From: Leucobacter chromiiresistens
GTDB lineage: Bacteria > Actinomycetota > Actinomycetes > Actinomycetales > Microbacteriaceae
DNA: 64,000 nucleotides
Direction of reading: 5' to 3'
NCBI RefSeq assembly: GCF_900102345.1
Contig: NZ_FNKB01000001.1
Coordinates: forward strand, 2,170,001-2,234,000
The notes under the pieces are model-generated. The model worked only from the letters and a program-made list of their open reading frames with translations, had not been told where the DNA came from and did no database searches. Numbering within the stretch: position 1 is the first letter of the stretch; every line of letters starts with the position of its first letter. Position numbers and translations under genes: made by a program. Shown piece by piece: positions 45,561 through 55,955 of this stretch.

Positions 45561-47648
45561 TTGGCGAACGAACTGCAGTGGGATGAACTCGACGATCGTG
45601 CGGTCGACACCGCGCGGGTACTCGCGGCCGATGCCGTGGAGAAGGTGGGCAACGGTCACCCGGGAACGGCGATCAGCCTCGCGCCGGTCTCGTATCTGCT
45701 GCATCAGAAGGTGATGCGCCATGATCCGGCGGATCCCCACTGGGTCGGGCGCGACCGCTTCATCCTCTCGGTCGGCCACTCGTCGCTGACGCAGTACGTG
45801 CAGCTCTACCTCGGCGGTTACGGCCTGGAGCTCGAGGATCTGCAGGCGCTGCGCACGTGGGGATCGAAGACGCCCGGGCACCCGGAGTACGGCCACACCG
45901 ACGGCGTGGAGATCACCACGGGCCCCCTCGGCCAGGGCCTCGCGTCGGCCGTGGGCTTCGCGTACGCGGCGCGCTACGAGCGCGGCCTCTTCGATCCCGA
46001 GGCGGCGCCGGGAACGAGCCCGTTCGACCATTTCGTGTACGTGGTGGCGGGCGACGGCGATCTGCAGGAGGGCGTGACGAGCGAGGCCTCCTCGCTCGCG
46101 GGCCACCAGGAGCTCGGCAACCTCATCGCGATCTACGACTCCAACCAGATCTCCATCGAGGACGACACCGACATCTCGTACTCGGAGGACGTCGCGAAAC
46201 GCTACGAGGCGTACGGCTGGCAGGTCATCGAGGTCGACTGGAAGAAGACCGGCGAGTACGTCGAGGGCGTCGCCGAACTGCACGCCGCGATCGAGGCTGC
46301 GCAGGCGGAGACGGCGAAGCCGTCGCTCATCATCGTGAAGACGATCATCGGCTGGCCCTCCCCCGGCAAGCAGAACACGGGCGGCATCCACGGCGCGAAG
46401 CTGGGAGCCGAGGAGCTCGCGGGCCTGAAGACGGCGCTGGGCTTCGATCCCGAGGAGCACTTCGCGGTCGCCCCCGAGGTGGTCGAGCACACCCGCGCCG
46501 CCGTGCAGCGCGGAGCGGAGAAGCGCGCCGAGTGGCAGGCCGGGTTCGACGCCTGGGCTGCGGCGAATCCGGATCGCAAGGCGCTCTTCGACCGCGTCGA
46601 GTCGCGGCAGCTGCCGCCCGAGGCGCTCGACGTGCTGCCGGAGTTCGAGCCGGGCGACAGCGTGGCGACGCGTTCGGCGAGCGGCAAGGTGCTCGCCGCG
46701 CTCGGCCCGGTGATGCCCGAGCTGTGGGGCGGATCGGCAGACCTCGCGGGCTCGAACAACACGACCATTCCGAACGTGCCGTCCTTCGTGCCCGCCGAGC
46801 GGTCGACGAGCACCTGGCAGGGCGACCCCTACGGCCGCGTGCTGCACTTCGGCATTCGCGAGCACGCGATGGGCGCGATCCTCAACGGCATTCAGCTGCA
46901 CGGCAAGACGCGCAGCTTCGGCGGCACGTTCCTCATCTTCAGCGACTACATGAGGCCGGCGGTGCGCCTCGCGGCGCTCATGAACGTCCCGTCCATCTTC
47001 GTCTGGACCCATGACTCGGTCGCCCTCGGCGAGGACGGCCCGACGCATCAGCCGATCGAGCAGCTCGCGACGCTCCGCGCGATCCCGAACCTCGCGGTGG
47101 TGCGCCCGGCCGACGCGAACGAGACCGCGATCGCCTGGCACGAGATCCTCACCCGCACCGCAGGCCCGGCCGGGCTCGCCCTGACGCGGCAGAATGTGCC
47201 CGTGCTGCCCCGCGGAGGCGACTTCGCGACGGCCGAGCAGGCGGCGGAGGGCGTGCGTCGCGGTGCCTATGTGCTCGCCGACTCCCCCACCGGCACGACG
47301 GATGTGCTGCTGATCGCGACCGGGTCGGAGGTGCAGCTCGCCGTCGAGGCGCGCGAGCGGCTCGCCGCGGAGGGCGTGGGTGCGCGCGTCGTCTCGGCCC
47401 CGAGCCTCGAGTGGTTCGCGGAGCAGACCGATGAGTACCGCGAGAGCGTGCTCCCCCGGTCGGTCACTGCTCGTGTGAGCGTCGAGGCCGGCCTGTCGCT
47501 CGGCTGGGATCGCATCGTCGGCGATCGCGGCCGCTCCGTCTCCATCGAGCACTTCGGCGCCTCCGCCGACTACCAGACGCTCTTCCGCGAGTTCGGCATC
47601 ACGACCGACGCGGTCGTCGCGGCCGCGCACGAGTCGCTCGCGGCCTGA
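45561..47648 (+). CDS. tkt: Transketolase
   Basis: Thiamine diphosphate enzyme moving two-carbon units between sugar phosphates in the non-oxidative pentose phosphate pathway. The 695-residue length fits. The thiamine diphosphate motif [18 protein letters not shown] ends in [12 protein letters not shown], with LSVGHSS (His), TGPLGQGLA, and in the second domain [22 protein letters not shown] and [16 protein letters not shown] (catalytic His). The TTG start has AAAGGA 5 bp upstream and matches the family N-terminus ([18 protein letters not shown]). TAAGAT (45500-45505) may be the -10 box. tal and pgi follow in the same operon. Confidence 0.97.
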   Translation: MANELQWDELDDRAVDTARVLAADAVEKVGNGHPGTAISLAPVSYLLHQKVMRHDPADPHWVGRDRFILSVGHSSLTQYVQLYLGGYGLELEDLQALRTWGSKTPGHPEYGHTDGVEITTGPLGQGLASAVGFAYAARYERGLFDPEAAPGTSPFDHFVYVVAGDGDLQEGVTSEASSLAGHQELGNLIAIYDSNQISIEDDTDISYSEDVAKRYEAYGWQVIEVDWKKTGEYVEGVAELHAAIEAAQAETAKPSLIIVKTIIGWPSPGKQNTGGIHGAKLGAEELAGLKTALGFDPEEHFAVAPEVVEHTRAAVQRGAEKRAEWQAGFDAWAAANPDRKALFDRVESRQLPPEALDVLPEFEPGDSVATRSASGKVLAALGPVMPELWGGSADLAGSNNTTIPNVPSFVPAERSTSTWQGDPYGRVLHFGIREHAMGAILNGIQLHGKTRSFGGTFLIFSDYMRPAVRLAALMNVPSIFVWTHDSVALGEDGPTHQPIEQLATLRAIPNLAVVRPADANETAIAWHEILTRTAGPAGLALTRQNVPVLPRGGDFATAEQAAEGVRRGAYVLADSPTGTTDVLLIATGSEVQLAVEARERLAAEGVGARVVSAPSLEWFAEQTDEYRESVLPRSVTARVSVEAGLSLGWDRIVGDRGRSVSIEHFGASADYQTLFREFGITTDAVVAAAHESLAA

Positions 47649-47677
47649 ACTCGCCCCTCTGAAAGGATCATCGCACG

Positions 47678-48787
47678 ATGACAAACCCCCACACCTCAGC
47701 TCTCAGCGAGGCCGGCGTCAGCATCTGGCTCGACGACCTCTCGCGCCGCCGACTCGAGAGCGGCGAGCTCGCCGCGCTGGTCGAGACGCTCAACGTGGTC
47801 GGGGTGACCACGAACCCGACCATCTTCGCGAACGCGATCGGCGGCGGCGACGGCTACGGCGATCGCCTGGCCGATGCCGCGGCGCGCGGGCTCGACGTCG
47901 ATGCGGCGATCGTGGAGCTCACGACCGCCGACGTCGCGGACGCATGCGACCTGCTCGCCGGCGTGTACGCATCGACCGAGGGCCGCGACGGCCGCGTGTC
48001 GATCGAGGTGGAGCCCGGCCTCGCCCGCGACACCGCGGGCACCGCGGAGCAGGCGCGGCAGCTGTGGGCGCGCGTCGATCGCCCGAACGCCATGATCAAG
48101 ATCCCGGCGACCGTCGAGGGGCTCGATGCGATCACCGAGACGATCGCGGCGGGCATCAGCGTGAACGTCACGCTCATCTTCAGCCTCGAGCGTTACCGAC
48201 AGGTGATCAACGCGTACCTCGCGGGCCTCGAGCGCGCTCGTGCGGCGGGCATCGATCTGTCGACCATCCACTCGGTCGCCTCGTTCTTCGTCTCGCGCGT
48301 CGACTCGGAGGTCGATCGCCGCCTGCGCGAGATCGGCACTCCCGAAGCGCTCGCCCTCACCGGCCAGGCGGGGATCGCGAACGCGCGACTCGCCTACGAG
48401 GTGTTCGAGCAGTCGTTCGACACGGAGCGCGCGCGCTTCCTCGTCGGGCTGGGCGCCAACCCGCAGCGCCCGCTGTGGGCGTCGACCGGGGTGAAGGATC
48501 CGGCGCTCGTCGATACGGCCTACGTGACGGGCCTCATCGCTCCGAACACCGTGAACACGATGCCGGAGGCGACGCTTCAGGCGTTCGCCGACCACGGTCA
48601 TGCCCCCGGCGACACGATCACGGGCGCGTACCTCGAGTCGAACCAGGTGCTCAACGCGATCGACGCCCTCGGCGTCGACTATGCGGAGGTCACGGAGCTG
48701 CTCGAGCAGGAAGGGCTTCAGAAGTTCGACGCCTCCTGGTCGGAGCTGCTCGGCACCGTCGAGCAGGCGCTGCGAGAGGCGCGCTGA
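47678..48787 (+). CDS. tal: Transaldolase
   Basis: Moves a dihydroxyacetone unit between sedoheptulose 7-phosphate and glyceraldehyde 3-phosphate. In the 369-residue TIM barrel the Schiff-base Lys is in [13 protein letters not shown] (about residue 144). Other features are [17 protein letters not shown] and [13 protein letters not shown] near the start, [11 protein letters not shown] and [15 protein letters not shown]. The length fits the actinobacterial long form. A GAAAGGA site lies about 10 bp before the ATG. It lies between tkt and pgi, and the gap to pgi is 2 bp. Confidence 0.97.
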   Translation: MTNPHTSALSEAGVSIWLDDLSRRRLESGELAALVETLNVVGVTTNPTIFANAIGGGDGYGDRLADAAARGLDVDAAIVELTTADVADACDLLAGVYASTEGRDGRVSIEVEPGLARDTAGTAEQARQLWARVDRPNAMIKIPATVEGLDAITETIAAGISVNVTLIFSLERYRQVINAYLAGLERARAAGIDLSTIHSVASFFVSRVDSEVDRRLREIGTPEALALTGQAGIANARLAYEVFEQSFDTERARFLVGLGANPQRPLWASTGVKDPALVDTAYVTGLIAPNTVNTMPEATLQAFADHGHAPGDTITGAYLESNQVLNAIDALGVDYAEVTELLEQEGLQKFDASWSELLGTVEQALREAR

Positions 48788-48789
48788 TC

Positions 48790-50445
48790 ATGGCGCTGCA
48801 GGTCGCGGTCGACGGGGGCCTGCGCGACGCCGAGGCGTCCGTCGCCGGACTGGTCGAGGATCGCGTCGCCAGCCGCATCTTCGCCCATGATGCGTCCCTG
48901 TGGGGCGCCGACGCCGCGGAGGAGGCCGCGGTGCGTCTCGGCTGGACCGATGTCGCGGCGAACGCGGAGCGGTTGATTCCGGAGATCGAGACCCTGCGAG
49001 CGGAGTTCCGCGAGGCCGGCGTCGACCGGATCGTGCTGTGCGGCATGGGCGGATCGAGCCTGGCCCCGGCTGTCATCACGCGGTGGAGCGGCGTCGAGCT
49101 CACGATGATCGACTCGACGCACCCCGACGTGGTGCGGCGTGCGCTGTCGGGCGATCTCTCCCGCACCGGGGTGGTCGTGAGCTCCAAGTCGGGCGGAACG
49201 ATCGAGACGCGCAGCCACCTGGCGGCGTTCTCCGATGCGTTCCGCGTCGCGGGGATCGAGCCGTCGCAGCGCATCGTGATCGTGACGGATCCCGGGTCTC
49301 CCCTCGAGGAGGAGTCTCGCACGGCCGGGCGGCGCGTGTTCACGGCCGACCCGAATGTGGGCGGGCGCTTCTCGGCGCTCACGGCGTTCGGCCTCGTACC
49401 CGCGGGCTTGGCGGGGGCCGATCTGCGCCGGCTCCTCGCGGATGCGGAAAGCGTGCGCTTGGCGGTCGCCGCCGATGAGGCGGCGAACCCGGCCCTGCGC
49501 CTGGCGTCCGCGATCCATGCCGGCCTGCCGCGCCGGTTCGTGCTGGCGGTGCGCGAGGACCCTTCGGCGTCGTGGGGTCTCGGGCGCTGGATCGAGCAGC
49601 TGGTGGCGGAGTCGACCGGCAAGGACGGCCGGGGCGTGCTCCCGATCGCCCTCGACGCCGACGCTCCCGAGTTCGACCGCGTCTCGGAGAGCGCGGTGAC
49701 GGTCGAGCTCTCCAACGCGCCGCAGGCCGCCGATTCCGACGCGAGCGCCACGACGAGTGGCGCGTCGGAGGTGGCCGGCGGAGCGATCGCCGTGACCGGT
49801 TCTCTCGGCGCGCAGCTCCTCACGTGGGAGGTCGCCACAGCGGTGCTCGGACGCCTGATGGAGATCGATCCGTTCAATCAGCCGGATGTGGAGTCTGCGA
49901 AGGTGGCGGCGCGCACCGCGCTCGACGCCGACGCGTCGTCGGAGGAGGCCGCGCCCGTCGAGCTGCGCGGCGCCGCCGGCGCTCGGCTCCTCGCGGTGCC
50001 CGCCGACGTCGAGGTGGAGGACGTCGCGGCGCTCGTGACTCGCCTGCGCGACGCGGCAGCCGGCGCCGGGTACCTGTCGCTGCAGGCGTACCTCGATCCG
50101 CAGGGGGAAGAGGCGGAGCCGCTCGATCGCCTCCGCGATCGGCTGGCGGAGGTGCTCGGCCTCCCCGTCGCCCTCGGCTGGGGACCGAGCTACCTGCATT
50201 CGACGGGTCAGCTGCACAAGGGCGGGCCCCCGGCAGCGGTCTTTCTGCAGCTCACGGCGACCGGCACTGAGTCGCTTCCCATTCCGGGGGCGGATCGCGG
50301 CTTCGACGCCTTGGTCGCGGCGCAGGCGCGCGGCGATCGGTCGGTGCTCGCGGAGCGCGGTCGCCCCGTGTTCGCGCTCGCCTGCGCCGACCCTGCTGCG
50401 ACCGTGCGAGCGCTCGACGCGGCGCTGTCGTCCCTCGAATCGTAG
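48790..50445 (+). CDS. pgi: Glucose-6-phosphate isomerase
   Basis: Interconverts glucose 6-phosphate and fructose 6-phosphate. The 551-residue protein is the form commonly found after tal in actinobacteria. The SIS sugar-binding fold shows VLCGMGGSSLAPAV (about residues 78-91), SSKSGGTIETRSHL (phosphate-binding) and GGRFSALTAFG. Near the C-terminus, GPSYLHSTGQLHKGG carries the catalytic His/Lys region. A short Ser/Ala/Asp-rich insertion (about 310-330) is not conserved in the family. It starts 2 bp after tal and ends before a strong bidirectional terminator. Confidence 0.94.
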   Translation: MALQVAVDGGLRDAEASVAGLVEDRVASRIFAHDASLWGADAAEEAAVRLGWTDVAANAERLIPEIETLRAEFREAGVDRIVLCGMGGSSLAPAVITRWSGVELTMIDSTHPDVVRRALSGDLSRTGVVVSSKSGGTIETRSHLAAFSDAFRVAGIEPSQRIVIVTDPGSPLEEESRTAGRRVFTADPNVGGRFSALTAFGLVPAGLAGADLRRLLADAESVRLAVAADEAANPALRLASAIHAGLPRRFVLAVREDPSASWGLGRWIEQLVAESTGKDGRGVLPIALDADAPEFDRVSESAVTVELSNAPQAADSDASATTSGASEVAGGAIAVTGSLGAQLLTWEVATAVLGRLMEIDPFNQPDVESAKVAARTALDADASSEEAAPVELRGAAGARLLAVPADVEVEDVAALVTRLRDAAAGAGYLSLQAYLDPQGEEAEPLDRLRDRLAEVLGLPVALGWGPSYLHSTGQLHKGGPPAAVFLQLTATGTESLPIPGADRGFDALVAAQARGDRSVLAERGRPVFALACADPAATVRALDAALSSLES

Positions 50446-50460
50446 GAGCTGCGCGGATGC

Positions 50461-50496
50461 AGAACGGCCCCGGGCGATTGCGCCCGGGGCCGTTCT
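50461..50496. terminator. Bidirectional terminator between pgi and rbpA
   Basis: Perfect 16-bp stem, AGAACGGCCCCGGGCG (50461-50476) with its complement at 50481-50496 and an ATTG loop, between converging genes. Confidence 0.93.
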
Positions 50497-50511
50497 CCGT
50501 ATGGTGATCCG

Positions 50512-50877
50512 CTATGCCGACTTGCGGGCGGTGCCGCGGCGCGTGCGCAGCTTCTGCAGCGCCGCCTCGAGCAGCTCCTCCGCCTCCTCGGGCGTGCGGC
50601 GTTCCTTCACATACGCGAGGTGCGTCTTGAAGGGCTCGTTCTTCGGGAGCATCGGCGGATTCTCGCGATCGCGCCCCGCGGGGAGGCCCGTCGTCGGAGA
50701 GTCGATCTGCTCCGGGATCTCCTCCTCGGGAACATCCGCTGCGAAATAGCGGACCGTCTCGTTGCCGAGAGCATCCCAATACGAGATCTGCGTGCGTTCG
50801 GCCCGCGAGCCGTGATCCTTCTCCCCCATGGGGCCGGAACCGACGCGGGCGCCACGAATGGCGTTACTGCCTGCCAC
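50512..50877 (-). CDS. rbpA: RNA polymerase-binding protein RbpA
   Basis: Actinobacterial transcription factor that binds the principal sigma factor and stabilises open complexes. The 121-residue protein has the family layout: N-terminal SNAIRGARVGSG (the RGxRxG segment, cf. LRGSRLG), a beta core (ISYWDALGNETVRYFAADVPEEEIP) and the C-terminal sigma-interacting helix region THLAYVKERRTPEEAEELLEAALQKLRTRR. The core lacks the zinc Cys seen in some homologues, as in mycobacterial RbpA. The GTG at 50877 has AAAGG 6 bp upstream. The last gene after pgk-tpiA-secG. Confidence 0.92.
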   Translation of the reverse strand: MAGSNAIRGARVGSGPMGEKDHGSRAERTQISYWDALGNETVRYFAADVPEEEIPEQIDSPTTGLPAGRDRENPPMLPKNEPFKTHLAYVKERRTPEEAEELLEAALQKLRTRRGTARKSA

Positions 50878-50911
50878 GAAATGCCTTTCTACTGCTGAAT
50901 CGGGTGCGCGT

Positions 50912-51160
50912 TCAGACGACCGAGAAGCGCGCGATGAGCCCGAGCGCGATGATCGACGCCGCCCAGATCAGGGAGACGACGACCGTGATGCGGTTCAGGT
51001 TGCGCTCCGCGACTCCGGAAGACCCGAGGCTGGAGGTGACGCCTCCGCCGAACATGTCGGAGAGCCCTCCGCCGCGCCCCTTGTGGAGCAGGATGAACAG
51101 CGTGAGCAGCAGGCTCGTGATCACAAGGATGACGAGCAGGATGATCTTCAGAATGAGCAC
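50912..51160 (-). CDS. secG: Preprotein translocase subunit SecG
   Basis: Small subunit of the SecYEG channel. The 82-residue chain has two membrane helices (about residues 3-22 and 56-76) joined by the conserved LLHKGRGGGLSDMFGGG loop. I choose the GTG at 51160 (LILKIILL) because the AAAGG site lies 8 bp before it; a GTG at 51169 would leave no spacing. It lies 53 bp after tpiA and 34 bp before rbpA, the usual actinobacterial order. Confidence 0.95.
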   Translation of the reverse strand: MLILKIILLVILVITSLLLTLFILLHKGRGGGLSDMFGGGVTSSLGSSGVAERNLNRITVVVSLIWAASIIALGLIARFSVV

Positions 51161-51222
51161 GAAGTGCACCTTTCGAGGTCGCGGGCGCGTGAGGCCAACG
51201 ACCAGTATAGCGTGGAGCCGGT

Positions 51223-52077
51223 TCAGCCAGCCGTCACGTGCTTCTGGAACTGGATGATGCGCGTGAACTCATCGACCTTGAGGCTCGCGCCGCCGACCAG
51301 GGCGCCGTCGACGTCGGGCTGCCGCATGAAGCCCGCGATGTTCTGGCTCGCAACCGATCCGCCGTAGAGAATGCGCGTGCGCGCGGCCTGCTCGTCGCCG
51401 ACGAGGTCGCGCAGATGCTCCCGCAGTGCGCGAGCGACCTCCTGCGCCTGCTCCGGGGTCGCCGCCTGCCCGCTGCCGATCGCCCAGACGGGCTCGTAGG
51501 CTACGACGAAGTCGGCGTCCTTCGGCAGGTGCGCGAGTGCCGCAGTCAGCTGGGCCACGGGGATCGCGGCTGCGCCGTGCTGCTCGAGATCCTCCGCCGT
51601 CTCGCCGACGCAGATCATGGGCACGATGCCCGCCGCATGCGCGGCGCGCGCCTTCTGCCCCACCACGTCATCGCTCTCGCCGTGGCCGTGTCGCCGCTCC
51701 GAGTGGCCGACGAGGGCGTAGGTCACGTCGAGCTTCGCGAGCATCGCAGCCGATACGTCACCGGTGTACGCCCCCGACTCGTGCGGCGAGACATCCTGCG
51801 CGCCGAGTGTGAGCGACAGCTTGTCGGCGGCGAGCAGGGTCTGCACGGAGCGAAGATCGGTGAACGGCGGGAACACGGCGACCTCCGCCGCCGAGAAGTC
51901 GTGGCGCACGTCGGAGAGCCCCCAAGCGAGCTTCTGCACGAGCGCGATGGCCTGCAGATGATCCAGGTTCATCTTCCAGTTGCCCGCGATGAGGGGGGTG
52001 CGCTCGGTGAACGGGAGCGGCTGCCGCGCCGAGGCGGTCGCCTGCTCCCCATCGTGCGTTGCGTGCTGATCCGTCAT
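51223..52077 (-). CDS. tpiA: Triosephosphate isomerase
   Basis: Interconverts dihydroxyacetone phosphate and glyceraldehyde 3-phosphate. The TIM barrel is complete: GNWKMN (substrate Lys), VGHSERR (catalytic His), [11 protein letters not shown] (catalytic Glu and loop 6), RILYGGSV and GALVGGASL. At 284 residues it is longer than the usual 250-260 because about 26 residues precede the normal [10 protein letters not shown] start. The ATG overlaps the pgk stop (ATGA) and no later start codon lies before the barrel, so the extension seems real. Confidence 0.96.
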   Translation of the reverse strand: MTDQHATHDGEQATASARQPLPFTERTPLIAGNWKMNLDHLQAIALVQKLAWGLSDVRHDFSAAEVAVFPPFTDLRSVQTLLAADKLSLTLGAQDVSPHESGAYTGDVSAAMLAKLDVTYALVGHSERRHGHGESDDVVGQKARAAHAAGIVPMICVGETAEDLEQHGAAAIPVAQLTAALAHLPKDADFVVAYEPVWAIGSGQAATPEQAQEVARALREHLRDLVGDEQAARTRILYGGSVASQNIAGFMRQPDVDGALVGGASLKVDEFTRIIQFQKHVTAG

Positions 52078-53276
52078 GACAGTACCTCCAGGCCGGGCAG
52101 CGACTTGCCCTCCAGATATTCAAGACTCGCACCGCCGCCGGTCGAGATGTGGCCGAACTGGTCATCGGAGAAGCCGAGGGCGCGCACCGCCGCCGCCGAG
52201 TCTCCGCCTCCCACCACGGTGAACGCGTGCGTCTCGGTGAGCGCGCGCGCCACGGTGCGGGTGCCCCCGGCGAAGGCGTCGAGCTCGAACACGCCCATGG
52301 GCCCGTTCCAGAACACGGTCTCCGACTGGGCGATCACCGAGGCGAACGTCTCGGCCGACCGCGGTCCGATGTCGAGGCCGAGACCGTCTGCGCCGAACTG
52401 CGACGACTCGATGGCATCCGCTGCGACGACCTCGTGCCGGGCGTCGGCCGCGAACTTCTCGGCGACGACGATATCGCTCGGCAGCACGATGCGCACGCCC
52501 CGCCGCTCCGCGTCGTCCAAGTACCCGCGCACCGTGTCGATCTGGTCCGACTCCAGCAGGCTCGACGCCACGGCGTGCCCCTGCGCGGCGAGGAAGGTGA
52601 ACACCATTCCCCCGCCGATCAGGAGGGTGTCGACGCGCTCGAGCAGGTGCGAGATCACGCCGAGCTTGTCGGAGACCTTCGAACCGCCGAGCACGACGGT
52701 GTACGGACGCGCCGCATCGGCGGTCAGGCGCTGCAGCACCTCGAGCTCGGCTGCGACGAGGCGGCCGGCAGCGCTCGGCAGCAGCTGCGCGAGCTCGTAC
52801 ACGCTCGCCTGCTGGCGGTGGACGACGCCGAAGCCGTCCGATACGAAGGCGTCGCCGAGCTCGGCGAGGGCGCTCGCGAACGCTCGGCGCTCGCTCTGAT
52901 CCTTGCTCGTCTCCGCGGCGTTGAACCGCAGGTTCTCGAGCAGCACCACGTCTCCGTCGGAGAGCTGGGCGACCGCAGCCGAAGCCGCGTCGCCCAGCGT
53001 CTCGCCGACGAATCGCACCGGCGTCCCGAGCAGCTCACTCATGCGCTCGGCGACCGGACGCAGCGAGTACCGCGCGTCCGGCTCGCCCTTCGGGCGTCCG
53101 AGGTGACTGATGAGCACGAGCTTCGCGCCCGCGTCCCGCAATTCGCGGATCGTGGTCAGCGATGCTCGGATCCGGCCGTCATCGGAGATGATGCCGTCGC
53201 TCAGGGGAACGTTCAGATCGCAGCGGACGATGACCGTCTTCGACTGCAGCGACCCGAGTGATTCTATGGTGCGCAT
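52074..53276 (-). CDS. pgk: Phosphoglycerate kinase
   Basis: ATP-forming step of glycolysis. The 400-residue protein has the N-domain signature [14 protein letters not shown] and the [28 protein letters not shown] stretch (RxxxxxPT-like block altered to RASLTTI), [25 protein letters not shown] and [10 protein letters not shown], with GGGDSAAAV near the end. pgk is normally preceded by gap in this operon; here the gene upstream is sodA and no gap is in the window. It overlaps tpiA by 4 bp, so the pair is coupled. Confidence 0.97.
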   Translation of the reverse strand: MRTIESLGSLQSKTVIVRCDLNVPLSDGIISDDGRIRASLTTIRELRDAGAKLVLISHLGRPKGEPDARYSLRPVAERMSELLGTPVRFVGETLGDAASAAVAQLSDGDVVLLENLRFNAAETSKDQSERRAFASALAELGDAFVSDGFGVVHRQQASVYELAQLLPSAAGRLVAAELEVLQRLTADAARPYTVVLGGSKVSDKLGVISHLLERVDTLLIGGGMVFTFLAAQGHAVASSLLESDQIDTVRGYLDDAERRGVRIVLPSDIVVAEKFAADARHEVVAADAIESSQFGADGLGLDIGPRSAETFASVIAQSETVFWNGPMGVFELDAFAGGTRTVARALTETHAFTVVGGGDSAAAVRALGFSDDQFGHISTGGGASLEYLEGKSLPGLEVLS

Positions 53277-53304
53277 GGAAAGGTGAGCTCCTCGGGGTGC
53301 AGGG

Positions 53305-53922
53305 TCAGATCAGGCCGGGCGTCTGCGTGCGAGCGGCCTCGAAGCGGCGGGCGACGTCCTGCCAGTTCGCGATGTTCCAGAACGCCTTGACGTAGTCGGC
53401 GCGCACGTTGAGGTAGTCGAGGTAGTAGGCGTGCTCCCAGACGTCGAGCTGCAGCAGCGGAATCGTGCCTGCGGGGAGGTTGCCCTGCTGGTCGAAGAGC
53501 TGGACGATGTTCGGGCGCTGACCGAGCGCATCCCATGCGAGCACGGCCCAACCCGACCCCTGCACGCCGAGTGCCGTCGCCGTGAAGTGCTCCTGGAACT
53601 TCTCGAAGCCGCCGAAGAACTCGTCGATCGCTGCAGCGAGCTCGCCCTCCGGGCGTCCGCCGCCCTCGGGCGAGAGGTTGTTCCAGAAGATCGTGTGGTT
53701 GACGTGACCGCCGAGGTTGAACGCGAGGTCCTTCTCCAGCTTGTTCACGGACGCGAGGTTGCCCGACTCGCGAGCCTCCGCCAGCTGCTCGAGCGCCGTG
53801 TTCGCGCCGGTCACGTACGCCTGGTGATGCTTGTCGTGATGCAACTGCATGATCTTGCCGCTGATGTGCGGCTCGAGAGCAGCGTAATCATAAGGAAGCT
53901 CGGGAAGTGAGTAGGCGGCCAT
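53305..53922 (-). CDS. sodA: Superoxide dismutase (Mn/Fe family)
   Basis: Removes superoxide in the cytoplasm. The 205-residue chain has all four metal ligands: His in [15 protein letters not shown] (about residue 27), His in [10 protein letters not shown] (about 80), and D-V-W-E-H in [14 protein letters not shown] (about 165-169). [10 protein letters not shown] and a Gln in [10 protein letters not shown] suggest manganese or cambialistic use, not certain from sequence. The ATG at 53922 ([13 protein letters not shown]) matches the family start. It lies 28 bp before pgk in the same direction. Confidence 0.96.
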   Translation of the reverse strand: MAAYSLPELPYDYAALEPHISGKIMQLHHDKHHQAYVTGANTALEQLAEARESGNLASVNKLEKDLAFNLGGHVNHTIFWNNLSPEGGGRPEGELAAAIDEFFGGFEKFQEHFTATALGVQGSGWAVLAWDALGQRPNIVQLFDQQGNLPAGTIPLLQLDVWEHAYYLDYLNVRADYVKAFWNIANWQDVARRFEAARTQTPGLI

Positions 53923-53991
53923 GTGGCGATCCAATCTCTCGGTGAACAGTTGTCCGCTTCAGTCTATGGCGCGACCCTTCGCCGCGGTGGG

Positions 53992-54021
53992 AAAAGGCGG
54001 CGCACGTCGCCCGACGCCGCC
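53992..54021 (-). terminator. Intrinsic terminator of the uvrA-uvrC-rapZ-whiA operon
   Basis: On the minus strand GGCGGCG (54021-54015) pairs with CGCCGCC (54002-53996) and is followed by TTTT (53995-53992). It begins 17 bp after the whiA stop. Confidence 0.8.
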
Positions 54022-54038
54022 GCCCTGTTCGCCGCCCG

Positions 54039-55019
54039 CTAAATCCGGTCGAGCTCCTCGGGCAGGCTGGCCTCCGTGCCGGGCACGCCGCGCACTTCCG
54101 CCTCCTTGTCGGCCATCGCCAGCAGTCGTCGGATCCTGCCCGCAACCGCATCCTTGGTGAGCGGCGGATCGGCACGGGCGCCGAGGTCGTCGAGGCTCGC
54201 CTCGCGATGCGTCAGCCGGAGCTCCCCCGCGTAGCGCAGATGCTCGGGGATGCTGTCGCCGAGGATCTCCATGGCGCGTTCGACGCGAGCGCACGCCGCG
54301 ACCGAGGCCTGCGCGGATCGGCGCAGGTTCGCGTCGTCGAAGTTGACGAGACGGTTCGCGGTGGCTCGCGTCTCCCGTGCGCGACGCAGCTCGTCCCAGC
54401 TGGTGCGGGCCTGCTGCGCGCCCATGAGGCCGAGCATCTCGCTGATGGCCTCGCTGTCGCGGATGAGCACCTTGTGCTGCCCGCGGATCTCGCGGCTCTT
54501 CGCGTCGACGCCGATGCGGCCGGCCGCTCCGACGAGCGCCATCGCGACCTCGTTGCTCGGGCAGACGATCTCGAGGTTCGCCGATCGCCCGGGGGCGGTC
54601 AGGCCGCCGCGGGCGAGGAACCCGCCGCGCCAGATGGCTGCGAGCTCCGCCGGCGCGCCGGTGGTGAGTCGGTTCGGCAGGCCGCGGATCTGGCGGCGGC
54701 GCTGGTCGAGGAGGCCGAGCTGACGGGCGAGGGTTTCCCCGTCGAGCACGCGGACGAGGAACTGGGGAGCGCCCGGGCGGGTGCTCGACGGGGGCAGCTG
54801 CTTCGCATCCGAGCGGATGCCGTACAGCTCGGCGAGATCCTTGCGCACCCGCTGCACGATCTGCGGGGTGTGGAGCTCGGCTTCCAGGGCGATACGGCCG
54901 GAGATGGTGTGCAGCCCGCCTGCAAGACGGAGGATCGTCGCGACCTCTGCGATGCGTTCGCCGGTGCTCTGCACCGGGAATCGCACGAGTTCGCTCTTGA
55001 CCTCGGGGGTAGACAGCAC
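54039..55019 (-). CDS. whiA: DNA-binding protein WhiA
   Basis: Sporulation/cell-division type regulator found across Gram-positives; in actinobacteria it acts with WhiB. The 326-residue protein has a LAGLIDADG-like N-terminal fold without nuclease residues (STPEVKSELVRFP, ILRLAGGLHTISG, WRGGFLARGGLTAPG) and a C-terminal HTH (SIPEHLRYAGELRLTHREASLDDLGARADPPLTKDAVAGRIRRLL, split by function at about residue 260). The GTG at 55019 has GAAAGGATCC upstream. It is the last gene after rapZ (57-bp gap). Confidence 0.96.
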   Translation of the reverse strand: MLSTPEVKSELVRFPVQSTGERIAEVATILRLAGGLHTISGRIALEAELHTPQIVQRVRKDLAELYGIRSDAKQLPPSSTRPGAPQFLVRVLDGETLARQLGLLDQRRRQIRGLPNRLTTGAPAELAAIWRGGFLARGGLTAPGRSANLEIVCPSNEVAMALVGAAGRIGVDAKSREIRGQHKVLIRDSEAISEMLGLMGAQQARTSWDELRRARETRATANRLVNFDDANLRRSAQASVAACARVERAMEILGDSIPEHLRYAGELRLTHREASLDDLGARADPPLTKDAVAGRIRRLLAMADKEAEVRGVPGTEASLPEELDRI

Positions 55020-55076
55020 GAATGGATCCTTTCGGAGAGGGTGTTTCAGTGAATCGGCCGACGCGCGAGGCGTCGA

Positions 55077-55955
55077 CTACTCGCGACCGAGGTCGCGGTG
55101 ACGCAGGCTCACGCTGACGCCGGGGAGCCCGGCGAGACGATCGGCGAGCTCTCGGGCGGTGGCCACCGAGCGGTGCTTGCCGCCGGTGCATCCTACCGCG
55201 AGCGACGCATGCCGTTTGTTCTCGCGCTGGAACCCGGCGAGCACCGGAGTGAGCGCGGCGACGTAGTGGTCGAGGAACTCGGCTGCGCCTTCGCGGCCGA
55301 GCACGTACTCCTTCACTTCGGGGTCGACGCCCGTCAGTGCGCGGAGCTCGGGCTCCCAGAACGGGTTCGGGAGGAAGCGCATGTCGACCATGAGATCGAC
55401 ATCGGTGGGCGCCCCGTACTTGAAGCCGAAACTCGACACCGAGAGCTGCAGCCCGGGAGTGTTGTCGTCGGAGAACAGCTCGCGGGTCGCCGTCGACAGG
55501 TCGTGCACGTTGTACCGGGAGGTGTCGATGACGACGTCGCACGATGCCCGCAGCTCCTGCAACCGCTCGCGCTCGAGGCGGATGCCCTCGAGCAGGCTGC
55601 GATCGTCGCCCTGCAGCGGGTGCGGGCGGCGCACGGATTCGTAGCGCCGCACGAGGATCTCGTCGGTGGCGTCGAGGAACACGACGCGCACGGTCGCGTT
55701 GTCGCGCAGCTCGTCGACGGTCGCCTGGATGTCGGCGAACAGATCGCGCCCCCGCACGTCGACCACCGCGACGATGCGCGGCAGCGCGCCGCCCGAGCGG
55801 TCCGCCATGTCGGCGAGCGTCTTCAGCATGGGCAGCGGGAGGTTGTCGACGACGTACCAGCCCAGATCCTCGAGCGTGTTCGCGACGGTGCTGCGGCCGG
55901 CTCCGGACATTCCCGTGACGATGAGAATCTCCTGCTGGGATGCCGCGTCGTTCAT
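55077..55955 (-). CDS. rapZ: RNase adapter RapZ / nucleotide-binding protein
   Basis: P-loop protein of the RapZ (YvcJ) family. The 292-residue protein shows Walker A GMSGAGRST (about residues 15-23), WYVVDNLPLPML, VDVRGRDLFADI, FLDATDEILVRRYESVRRPHPL and the C-terminal SFGFKYGAPTDVDLMVDMRFLPNPFW and VGCTGGKHRSVA (metabolite/RNA-binding part). The ATG overlaps the uvrC stop (ATGA). In enterobacteria it controls GlmS synthesis by sRNA processing; its actinobacterial role is less clear. The order uvrC-rapZ-whiA is conserved. Confidence 0.96.
   Translation of the reverse strand: MNDAASQQEILIVTGMSGAGRSTVANTLEDLGWYVVDNLPLPMLKTLADMADRSGGALPRIVAVVDVRGRDLFADIQATVDELRDNATVRVVFLDATDEILVRRYESVRRPHPLQGDDRSLLEGIRLERERLQELRASCDVVIDTSRYNVHDLSTATRELFSDDNTPGLQLSVSSFGFKYGAPTDVDLMVDMRFLPNPFWEPELRALTGVDPEVKEYVLGREGAAEFLDHYVAALTPVLAGFQRENKRHASLAVGCTGGKHRSVATARELADRLAGLPGVSVSLRHRDLGRE

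Noticed and set aside
43695..47684. A 1329-codon open frame opposite tkt and ctaB
   Set aside because: It runs antisense to tkt, is rich in Arg/Gly/Ala, and has no recognisable domain. Such frames are a by-product of high GC content.
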